Of a stretch of 47,832 nucleotides of DNA, positions 17,049 to 23,838 are shown piece by piece. The stretch spans positions 42,485 to 90,316 of the forward strand of contig DCBP01000125.1 of NCBI GenBank assembly GCA_002314055.1, given 5' to 3'. A program made the translations under genes and the position numbers. How positions within the stretch are numbered: position 1 is the first letter of the stretch; every line of letters starts with the position of its first letter. The stretch comes from Prevotella sp. UBA1104. GTDB taxonomy: Bacteria; Bacteroidota; Bacteroidia; Bacteroidales; Bacteroidaceae. Below the pieces are notes generated by a model, which did not search any database, had not been told where the DNA came from, and saw nothing but the letters and a program-made list of their open reading frames with translations.

Positions 17049-17612
17049 TTAGAATGCCATCCTCTCGAGCCTTTTCTGCCCGAAAACGCATGGCTGCTGA
17101 TGCTCGGCAGTTTTCCGCCATCTAAGAAGAGATGGAGCATGGATTTCTTCTATCCTAACTTCATTAATGATATGTGGCGTATCTTCGGACTGCTCTTTTT
17201 CAATGACAAGGACCACTTCGTGGATATCGAGAACAAAAGGTTCAAAAAGGATATGCTTGTTGACTTCCTCTCGAAAGAGGGCGTGGCTCTTTACGATACG
17301 GCATGCACCGTCAGACGGACCAAAAACACAGCTTCTGACAAAGACCTTGAGGTGGTTAAACCTACTGATCTTGATGCCCTACTTTCAAAACTGCCACACT
17401 GTACAACGGTTATCACTACGGGCGAGAAGGCTGCAACTGTCTTTGCCTCTCATTTCGGATGCCCTGTGCCAAAGGTGGGAACGTCGGTGGATTTCTCTTT
17501 CAAAGGAAAACAAATGAAACTCTTCCGTATGCCAAGCAGTTCGAGGGCTTACCCTATGAAACTGGAGAAGAAAGCAGAAATGTACAAGATTGGATTAGAG
17601 AGGAGAGATTAG
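16923..17612 (+). CDS. Uracil-DNA glycosylase superfamily protein with a repeat-derived N terminus
   Basis: A 229-residue protein. From about residue 43 it is a normal family member: HPLEPFLPENAWLLMLGSFPP, KRWSMDFFYPNFINDMWRIFG, VITTGEKAA, and the late motif MPSSSRAYPM. This group excises uracil, hypoxanthine or related bases, acting in the cytoplasm. Residues ~9-42 are two 18-residue copies (NKG(K/N)SIPSLREGQGGFL + Q/E) encoded by a 54-bp GC-rich repeat normally found between genes. The true family-like start would be near residue 42, but there is no ATG there, so translation must begin in or before the repeats. The exact substrate base cannot be read from sequence. Second gene of the operon, 92 bp after the EEP gene. 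Confidence 0.82.
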   Translation: MKKYNELQNKGKSIPSLREGQGGFLQNKGNSIPSLREGQGGFLECHPLEPFLPENAWLLMLGSFPPSKKRWSMDFFYPNFINDMWRIFGLLFFNDKDHFVDIENKRFKKDMLVDFLSKEGVALYDTACTVRRTKNTASDKDLEVVKPTDLDALLSKLPHCTTVITTGEKAATVFASHFGCPVPKVGTSVDFSFKGKQMKLFRMPSSSRAYPMKLEKKAEMYKIGLERRD

Positions 17613-17688
17613 GGAATAGAGATTATTAGATTAGTAAAATAATGGAGAAGAGAACAATATGAATTCATGTATACAAAGAGTATCTTGA

Positions 17689-17726
17689 ATTCTTCATTCT
17701 TCATTCTTCACTCTTCATTCTTCATT
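17689..17726. repeat. Heptad repeat upstream of udk
   Basis: ATTCTTC occurs five times in register (17689-17723; one copy is ACTCTTC), followed by ATT. It ends 13 bp before the udk ATG. The preceding stretch is purine-rich. Confidence 0.9.
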
Positions 17727-17739
17727 AAAAGAAATATAT

Positions 17740-18348
17740 ATGACAATAATAGGAATAGCAGGTGGCACAGGCTCAGGCAAGACCACCGTAGTAAAGAAAA
17801 TCGTCGAGGCGCTGCCGCCACATTATGTTTCGGTAGTGCCCCTCGACTCGTATTATAACGACACGTCGCACATGACGGAGGAGGAGCGCCACGCCATCAA
17901 CTTCGACCACCCGGATGCTTTCGACTGGAAGTTGCTCATCAAGCAAGTGAACGAGTTGCGCAGCGGAAAGGCTATCGAGCAGCCTACCTACTCTTATATT
18001 CTCTGCAACCGATTGCCGGAGACTGTTCATGTGGAACCGAAACCTGTTATCATCATCGAGGGTATCATGACGCTGCTTAACAAAAAACTGCGCGAGATGA
18101 TGGACCTGAAGATTTTTGTTGATGCTGACTCCGACGAGCGCCTTATCCGCAATATTCAGCGCGACATCGTGGAGCGCGGAAGAGACGTGCAGATGGTAGT
18201 AGACCGCTATCTCGAAGTTTTAAAGCCTATGCACGAGCAGTTTATCGAACCTACAAAGCGCTATGCCGACATCATTATCCCACAGGGAGGCGAAAACGTG
18301 AAGGGCATAGAAATGGTTTGCAAGTATATAGAGAGACTGATGCAATAA
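17740..18348 (+). CDS. udk: Uridine kinase
   Basis: A 202-residue P-loop kinase of the usual Udk length. Walker A is GGTGSGKTT (residues ~8-16), followed by PLDSYYNDTSHMT, NFDHPDAFDW (uridine/substrate-binding region), YSYILCNR, IIIEGIMTLLN (Walker B region), and the lid segment RNIQRDIVERGRD. It phosphorylates uridine and cytidine in pyrimidine salvage in the cytoplasm. It is third in the operon after a secreted EEP phosphoesterase and a UDG-family protein, compatible with recycling of nucleosides from degraded nucleic acid (inference). Five heptad repeats lie just before its start and a strong terminator follows at 18371. Confidence 0.96.
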   Translation: MTIIGIAGGTGSGKTTVVKKIVEALPPHYVSVVPLDSYYNDTSHMTEEERHAINFDHPDAFDWKLLIKQVNELRSGKAIEQPTYSYILCNRLPETVHVEPKPVIIIEGIMTLLNKKLREMMDLKIFVDADSDERLIRNIQRDIVERGRDVQMVVDRYLEVLKPMHEQFIEPTKRYADIIIPQGGENVKGIEMVCKYIERLMQ

Positions 18349-18370
18349 AGATTGAAAAATTGAAAGAAAT

Positions 18371-18418
18371 AAAAAAGGGTCAGGAGAATGAAGCAAGACT
18401 ATCTCTTGACTCTTTTTT
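18371..18418 (+). terminator. Terminator of the EEP-UDG-udk operon
   Basis: A 17-bp stem with two G-T pairs (18371-18387 with 18402-18418) and a 14-nt loop, ending in TTTTTT. It begins 22 bp after the udk stop. Confidence 0.85.
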
Positions 18419-18455
18419 CTATCTATACTACCTCATTAATTTAAGTTTCTGATTT

Positions 18456-18663
18456 AGTTCTTCCCCTCCCCCGCCTCCCCCTCCGGGGGCGGAGCAGTTA
18501 CCTTTAATGGCTAAAAAACTTGCATATTTTTCATTATTTATTCGACCAAACAAGTCTTTAATAATAATAGAAATGTTGTCAATGAAAAATGCATTTGTCT
18601 TCAGATAGTAAGAGTAACTGCTCCGCCCCTGGCAAGGGGAGGCGGGGGAGGGGAAAACTAAAG
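18456..18663. repeat. Inverted pair of C-rich/G-rich intergenic elements
   Basis: The left copy (TTAGTTCTTCCCCTCCCCC, GCCTCCCC, GGGGCGGAGCAGTTAC, about 18456-18501) and right copy (GTAACTGCTCCGCCCC, GGGGAGGCGGGGGAGGGGAA, about 18614-18660) are near-perfect inverses, separated by about 110 bp of AT-rich DNA. Each copy can also fold on itself. The layout resembles a non-autonomous mobile element, but no target-site duplication was identified. Confidence 0.8.
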
Positions 18664-18836
18664 TTTAGTCATTAATATTATCCGTCTGCTAGAAAACATA
18701 TCAAGATATACGGAAAAGAATAGTTGCATAAATATTGCAGCATCAATGCACCTTTGGTGCAACTATAAGGCACCGAAACCATTTGCATTAAACGCTATGG
18801 AAGAATGATGACATACGCTGCAAATGAATGTAAGCT

Positions 18837-18957
18837 CTACCCTCACCAAACATCACACTATCCCTCACCTACCCTCACCTACCCTCACACTATCCCTCAC
18901 CACCTGAAAGCCCGACAAACAGGGCGTTTCAACCGTAAGTGTGAGGGTGTGAGGGTA
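18837..18957. repeat. CCCTCAC-family repeat
   Basis: Several ACCCTCACCT/ATCCCTCACC units occupy 18838-18903, followed by a GCCCGACAAACAGGGC hairpin (18910-18925) and an inverted GTGTGAGGGTGTGAGGGTAA arm (18939-18958). It shares the GTGAGGGTGTGAGGGTAA arm with the element at 6275-6364. Both sit at convergent gene junctions. Confidence 0.8.
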
Positions 18958-19001
18958 AATTCACGAAAAAACTTTTTTCAAAAAAAGCGACTAATCCGAG
19001 T

Positions 19002-19604
19002 TTATTGTTTGTCGTTTTGCACATCATTCTGCTGTTGCAACATCTTCTTGTATTGGTGAATCTTGAAGGCATTAATACATTCGCTGACTCCATATAGCAA
19101 GAGACACCATCCGAGGATAAGCAACGGCAGTCCGGCAGTCTCCATCGGCTTTATCATCACGAAGAGCCCTGTGAGAAGGATCAACGTTGGACTCACCCAA
19201 TACCACAGTGGCAATACGGCATATTTGCGTGCCTGGATGAGCACCATAAACTGATTGAAGGCACCAAGCAGGATTATCGCGCCAAGCACATACATCAGCG
19301 AGGCAACAAAGGCTCCCGGCATTAGGGCGAGCACGAAACCGAGTATCACGCTACCTACTCCAACGATTGGGAACATCGGTTTTCCGCCTACTAGGAGTTT
19401 TCCGTTGGCATCATACACCTCGTTTTCGGCTGAATGAAGGCGAGCGTTGAAATAAGCAAGACAGGAGATTACTCCTGACACGAGAAACAACACACCGATG
19501 GCTATCGTTATTCCCTTCACCGTGCTGTCGGGATTTTTTATCAGCATCGCACCTACGGCAATGGCACAGATGGCGCGGAATACAGAACTTTGCAATACTT
19601 TCAT
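19002..19604 (-). CDS. DUF308 (HdeD-like) membrane protein
   Basis: A 200-residue integral membrane protein with about six hydrophobic segments arranged as repeated hairpins: ~7-25, ~30-52, ~76-96, ~98-116, ~133-152 and ~156-175. It contains recurring short motifs such as GVLFLVSGVISCLAYF and LLILGWCLLLYGVSECINAF, as in DUF308/HdeD proteins, whose small repeats are thought to come from duplication. E. coli HdeD is linked to acid resistance; no role can be assigned here. The C terminus is cytosolic-looking and Gln/Lys-rich. It is monocistronic, convergent with udk, with a -7 box at 19634-19641. Confidence 0.85.
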   Translation of the reverse strand: MKVLQSSVFRAICAIAVGAMLIKNPDSTVKGITIAIGVLFLVSGVISCLAYFNARLHSAENEVYDANGKLLVGGKPMFPIVGVGSVILGFVLALMPGAFVASLMYVLGAIILLGAFNQFMVLIQARKYAVLPLWYWVSPTLILLTGLFVMIKPMETAGLPLLILGWCLLLYGVSECINAFKIHQYKKMLQQQNDVQNDKQ

Positions 19605-19633
19605 ATTCTCTTTCTTTTTATTTGTTTATGTTG

Positions 19634-19641
19634 CAAAAGTA
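19634..19641 (-). promoter_or_regulatory. -7 element for the DUF308 gene
   Basis: CAAAAGTA reads TACTTTTG on the minus strand, matching TAnnTTTG, 29 bp upstream of the ATG. Confidence 0.55.
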
Positions 19642-19827
19642 ATAAAAATATTGCTCTTCTAATGTTTTTTTTCTAAAAATCCAATTAACATTCAATTAAT
19701 ACGAGACAAGAAACATTCCGTTGCATACAGAAGTCATAAAAAAACGAGTAAAGATTACACTTTTTTATTTTTAAACCAACAAAAATTAATTTTTATCATA
19801 TATTCTGAATAAATATTTTTCTTTTTG

Positions 19828-19858
19828 TTTGTTTTTAAGATTTTTATTGTTACTTTTG
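19828..19858 (+). promoter_or_regulatory. Promoter of the 19897-23667 gene
   Basis: TTTG at 19828-19831, a 19-bp spacer, and TACTTTTG at 19851-19858: a full Bacteroidetes consensus pair, 38 bp upstream of the ATG. Confidence 0.8.
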
Positions 19859-19896
19859 CAACCAACAACATTTTATACACATAAAAAACATTTATT

Positions 19897-22800
19897 ATGG
19901 GAAAAACTTTACAACTCAAAAAGGGGTTGACGTTAGCGGCTCTCGCGTTCTTAGGAACGACGGCGACGTGGGCTGACAGTACTGCCCTGATTGACGCGGA
20001 CTTCTCTACCTATGCAGGAACAGATGGGTGGACGGCAGTCGACAAGAGTACAAAGACAGGTACCACATGGGCATGGGCGAGCCAAACTTTCTCGCTCGGT
20101 GCTTCAGGCAATTACAAGTATGTCAGCGGAGTAAAAATCCAGAGCGACTGGTATGCTAAGCATGATGACTATTACGTGTCTAAGGCAGTACAGCTTACCG
20201 CAGGTTCAACTTATACTCTGACAACATCCACCGGCAAGACTTCTGGAACTGACGGCGTGTTGACAATCGAGGTCGGAACTTCAGCCGAAGATATGTCAAC
20301 ATATAAAAGCATTAAGACTCTTACTCCTGTAAACGCTTCTAATGCTTTGGTTGAAGAAACAACAACATTTACAGCAGAGACAAGCGGTACTTATTATTTC
20401 GCTTACCATGCAGTAAGTACTCGCGATAATGCTTCTGACTATTTCTACCTTTTTAATTTTAAGGTAGAGGGCGACAATGCTGGTGGCGGCACAACTGAGC
20501 CAACGGAACCGACAGAACCAGAAGAGAAGTCTACGTTAGAAGCAGACTTCTCAACTCAAGCAGGTACTGAAGGATGGTCAGCTATAGATAAGAGTACAAA
20601 AACAGGTGTGACGTGGGAATGGTACAACAGATGTTTCTCTGTTGGTGCGCCAAGTTATGATTATATTTCTGCAGTGCGACTGAAAAGAGACTGGGATGCT
20701 TTGCACAATGATTATTTTGTTTCTCCATCAGTAGAACTAAAGGGCGGAAAGACTTATATCATAACAACAAAGACAGGTAAGCAGGAAAATACAACAGCAA
20801 CTTTGACCCTTGAATTGGGAACTTCTGCTTCTGATGTTTCAACATTCAAGTCAATAAAGACCCTAACTCCGACTGTGAATTATAACCAACCGCAGGAAGA
20901 GACGATGGAATATACTCCAGAAACAGACGGAACATATTATTTTGCTTATCATGGAGTTGAAGAGACTTCAGCTAACGACTACCTCTTCTTGTTCTCATTT
21001 AAAGTAGCCACTAAAGACGAAGGCGGTACTGATCCTGATCCAGACCAACCAGTCCAGCCAGGAGACAACAATGAGGTTTACAGCACAGACATGGCTTCTG
21101 ACCCGTCATGGACATCACTATTGAACACAGGTACAAGTTGGCAATGGAAGTCATATGCAATGGCTGTTCCTACAACTATAAACAGCAGAGGCTATGCTCC
21201 AGGCATGCAGATTATGCCAAGCCAGTGGACTGACAACGTAAACTCCATCTGTGTTACACCTGCCATCGAACTAAAGAAGGGCTATAAGTATACTGTAACC
21301 ACAAGCACTGGCTATGAGTACAGCAATGCTCCTCACCTTACTCTTGAATATGGTACGGACAATACAGATGCAACATCATTCACGTCTATTGCTACCCTTA
21401 ATCCTACAACAGGCACTCCTGCAGAGGAAACTAACACATTCTCGGTTAAAGAGGATGGAACATACTACTTAGGAGTTCGCATGAAAGAGACAACAGCTGC
21501 TCAGAGAAAGGCATTCGTTCTCGGCTTGAAGGTTGTCGGCGAGAAGGGTGACACTCCTGACGTTCCAGACACTCCTGTTGTTACTCCAGCTGCCGTTACC
21601 GACCTTGCAGGAACTGCAAACTTCGACAACAACACTGTTACCTTGACTTGGACTAACCCTACTAAGGATGCCGAGGGCAAGGATCTTACTGAAAAGGTTG
21701 GAGCAAAGATTTACAAGGGCGAGGAGACTGAGCCTATCAAGACTATCGACGAGCTGACTGGCGAGACTACTACCGAGACTTTCGCTGTTGAGCCATTCGA
21801 CGGCGAGGTTACATTCACCGTTAAGACTTTCATCGGCGAGAAAGAGTCTGAGGTTGCCACAGTTAAGGTAAACCTCACAAAACCGGCTACTCCAACTGCC
21901 GTTACTGCACTTGCAGGTACTCCTAACTATGATGACAACACCGTTACTCTGACATGGACTAACCCAACTAAGGACACTGACGGAAGAGACATTAAGGATA
22001 AGGTTAGCGCTAAGATTTACAAGGGTGAGGAGACTGAGCCTATCAAGACTATCGACGAACTGACTGGAGAGACTACTACAGAGACTTTCGCTGTTGAACC
22101 ATTCGACGGCGAGGTGGTATTCACCGTTAAGACTTTCATCGAGAACCGCGAGTCTACTGCTGCTTCTGTAAAGGTTGACCTCACAAAACCGGTTCCACCA
22201 GTAGTAGCGAAGGAACTGCCTTATTCTGCAGACCTTACTGATGCTGACGCTGCTAAGGAATTCACTGCTGTTGATGCTAATGCCGACAATATCACATGGG
22301 GAACAACAAATGGTATCAGCGGTGTAACATACAACTCAGACAATGCTACCGTGGCAGCAAACGACTGGATTATCACTCCGGCTCTGAATTTTGAAGAGAA
22401 CAAGAACTACTCTATCTCTGCAACATTCGCCCGTCGCGGTGCTTTCGACCCAGACAAGATGGAAGTTTATGTTGGCGATGCTGCCAAGGCTGAGGGTATG
22501 ACTCTCGTGGCAAGCTATGATATCACCGACACTGAGAACCTGACAAAGGCTATCAGATACATCTCTACTGCTGCTGCCGACAAGTTTATCGGCTTCCATA
22601 TCGCAACTGCTGCTGCCGAGAACGGACAGCTCTCTCTGCTCTCTGTCAACGTACAGGCTATCGAGGCTGCTACTCCAGTGGCTGTGGCTGACCTCAAGGG
22701 CGAAATCAACTCTGACGACAAGACGGTTACTCTGACATGGGCTAACCCGACTAAGGATACTGAAGGATATGACCTGACTGAAAAGGTTGGAGCTAAGATT

Positions 22801-23667
22801 TACAAGGATGGCGAACTCGTTGAGACTATCGACGAACTGACCGGCGAGACTACTACAAAGACTCTCTCTCCAGAACCATTCAGCGGCGAGTCTACATTCA
22901 GTGTTGTAAGCTTCATCGGCGAAAACAATTCAGAAGAGGTTTCTGTAAGTCTCAACCTCGACGACAAGACAGGCAAGGAGGTTCTCGTGAAGAACTTCAG
23001 CCAGAACTTCGACAAGAGCGCTTGGACTATCATCAACGGTGGAAACGGCGGTGCTTGGAAGTATGACTACTCAGATGTATTCGACTTCAACTATCAGCAT
23101 GGCGGTGCTATCGAAGACGATTGGCTTATCTCTCCAGCTGTACCTATGAGTGCTAAAGACCGCTTCGTGGTTAAGTATAAACTGAAGACTGCTCGCGACT
23201 ACACTGCAAGCATCGAGGTAACTATCGGCGAAGGCGCAACGGTTGCTGCACAGAGTCAGGTTATCGCTTCTCATCCGAACTTGGCACAGAACGGATTCGG
23301 CGACTTCCAGACTGCTCAGTTCTGTGTTCCTGAGGACGGAAACTACAACATCGGCTTCCACATAACAGACGCTAACTATTATGTAGACGTTCGTGGCGTT
23401 GAGGTTTACTCTATCGGCGAGCCTACTCCTACAAGCATCTCTGAAGTAAATGCACAGAACGGTGCTATCGCATTCAACAAGACTAACGGAACTCTCTTCG
23501 TTCCGGCAGGAAGCAAGGTTGCAGTATTCTCGGCTAATGGTGCTATGGCTATCGATACCGTTGCAGGCAACGAGGCTGTAAGTCTTAACTCTCTCGCCAA
23601 AGGCATGTATCTCATTAAGGTTACTACTGCCGACGGCAAGACCGTAAGTCAGAAATTTGTGAAGTAA
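19897..23667 (+). CDS. Large modular surface protein: choice-of-anchor J and Fn3-like modules, T9SS-type tail
   Basis: A 1256-residue exported protein (signal peptide ending TATWAD). Modules in order: three jelly-roll-like repeats at ~30-192, 213-372 and 393-550, the first two sharing ADFST.AGT.GW.A.DKSTKTG and GTYYFAYH; Fn3-like modules at ~565-660 and 664-755; a choice-of-anchor J/cleaved-adhesin module ~765-920 (NDWIITPALNF); a third Fn3-like module ~925-1020; another J module ~1025-1170 (EDDWLISPAVPM); and a type A sorting tail from ~1180 (GSKVAVFSANGAMA, LAKGMYLIKV, QKFVK). Linkers are Pro/Glu/Thr-rich. It is expected to be exported by the type IX system and surface-attached. Adhesion or glycan binding is likely but unproven. 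The 711-residue neighbour is related. Confidence 0.85.
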   Translation: MGKTLQLKKGLTLAALAFLGTTATWADSTALIDADFSTYAGTDGWTAVDKSTKTGTTWAWASQTFSLGASGNYKYVSGVKIQSDWYAKHDDYYVSKAVQLTAGSTYTLTTSTGKTSGTDGVLTIEVGTSAEDMSTYKSIKTLTPVNASNALVEETTTFTAETSGTYYFAYHAVSTRDNASDYFYLFNFKVEGDNAGGGTTEPTEPTEPEEKSTLEADFSTQAGTEGWSAIDKSTKTGVTWEWYNRCFSVGAPSYDYISAVRLKRDWDALHNDYFVSPSVELKGGKTYIITTKTGKQENTTATLTLELGTSASDVSTFKSIKTLTPTVNYNQPQEETMEYTPETDGTYYFAYHGVEETSANDYLFLFSFKVATKDEGGTDPDPDQPVQPGDNNEVYSTDMASDPSWTSLLNTGTSWQWKSYAMAVPTTINSRGYAPGMQIMPSQWTDNVNSICVTPAIELKKGYKYTVTTSTGYEYSNAPHLTLEYGTDNTDATSFTSIATLNPTTGTPAEETNTFSVKEDGTYYLGVRMKETTAAQRKAFVLGLKVVGEKGDTPDVPDTPVVTPAAVTDLAGTANFDNNTVTLTWTNPTKDAEGKDLTEKVGAKIYKGEETEPIKTIDELTGETTTETFAVEPFDGEVTFTVKTFIGEKESEVATVKVNLTKPATPTAVTALAGTPNYDDNTVTLTWTNPTKDTDGRDIKDKVSAKIYKGEETEPIKTIDELTGETTTETFAVEPFDGEVVFTVKTFIENRESTAASVKVDLTKPVPPVVAKELPYSADLTDADAAKEFTAVDANADNITWGTTNGISGVTYNSDNATVAANDWIITPALNFEENKNYSISATFARRGAFDPDKMEVYVGDAAKAEGMTLVASYDITDTENLTKAIRYISTAAADKFIGFHIATAAAENGQLSLLSVNVQAIEAATPVAVADLKGEINSDDKTVTLTWANPTKDTEGYDLTEKVGAKIYKDGELVETIDELTGETTTKTLSPEPFSGESTFSVVSFIGENNSEEVSVSLNLDDKTGKEVLVKNFSQNFDKSAWTIINGGNGGAWKYDYSDVFDFNYQHGGAIEDDWLISPAVPMSAKDRFVVKYKLKTARDYTASIEVTIGEGATVAAQSQVIASHPNLAQNGFGDFQTAQFCVPEDGNYNIGFHITDANYYVDVRGVEVYSIGEPTPTSISEVNAQNGAIAFNKTNGTLFVPAGSKVAVFSANGAMAIDTVAGNEAVSLNSLAKGMYLIKVTTADGKTVSQKFVK

Positions 23668-23680
23668 TCAATCTCTAAAT

Positions 23681-23732
23681 AAACAGATATGGGAACTCTT
23701 CTGCTAAATAACAGCAAAGCCCATATCTGTTT
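23681..23732 (+). terminator. Terminator after the 1256-residue protein gene
   Basis: AAACAGATATGGG (23681-23693) pairs with CCCATATCTGTTT (23720-23732). An inner TGCT/AGCA pair is present and the T run continues to 23735. Confidence 0.85.
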
Positions 23733-23740
23733 TTTCATTT

Positions 23741-23808
23741 TTATGAAAAGCGTATTGACAAAATTGTTTTTATGAAAAGCATATTGACAAAGCTGTTTTT
23801 ATGAAAAT
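23741..23808. repeat. 29-bp tandem repeat, three partial copies
   Basis: TTATGAAAAG/T begins at 23741, 23770 and 23799 (exact 29-bp period). The first two units also share C(G/A)TATTGACAAA. The array occupies the space between terminator and next gene, where its promoter would be expected. Confidence 0.8.
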
Positions 23809-23838
23809 GTATTTATGTAACACCTAATTATTACAACA

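Larger units (their letters stand above)
18349..19001. other. Noncoding convergent junction between udk and the DUF308 gene
   Basis: 653 bp without a convincing gene. It holds the udk terminator, a pair of inverted C-rich/G-rich elements (18456-18663), a small alternative-hairpin region (18720-18774) and a CCCTCAC element (18837-18957). Confidence 0.7.
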
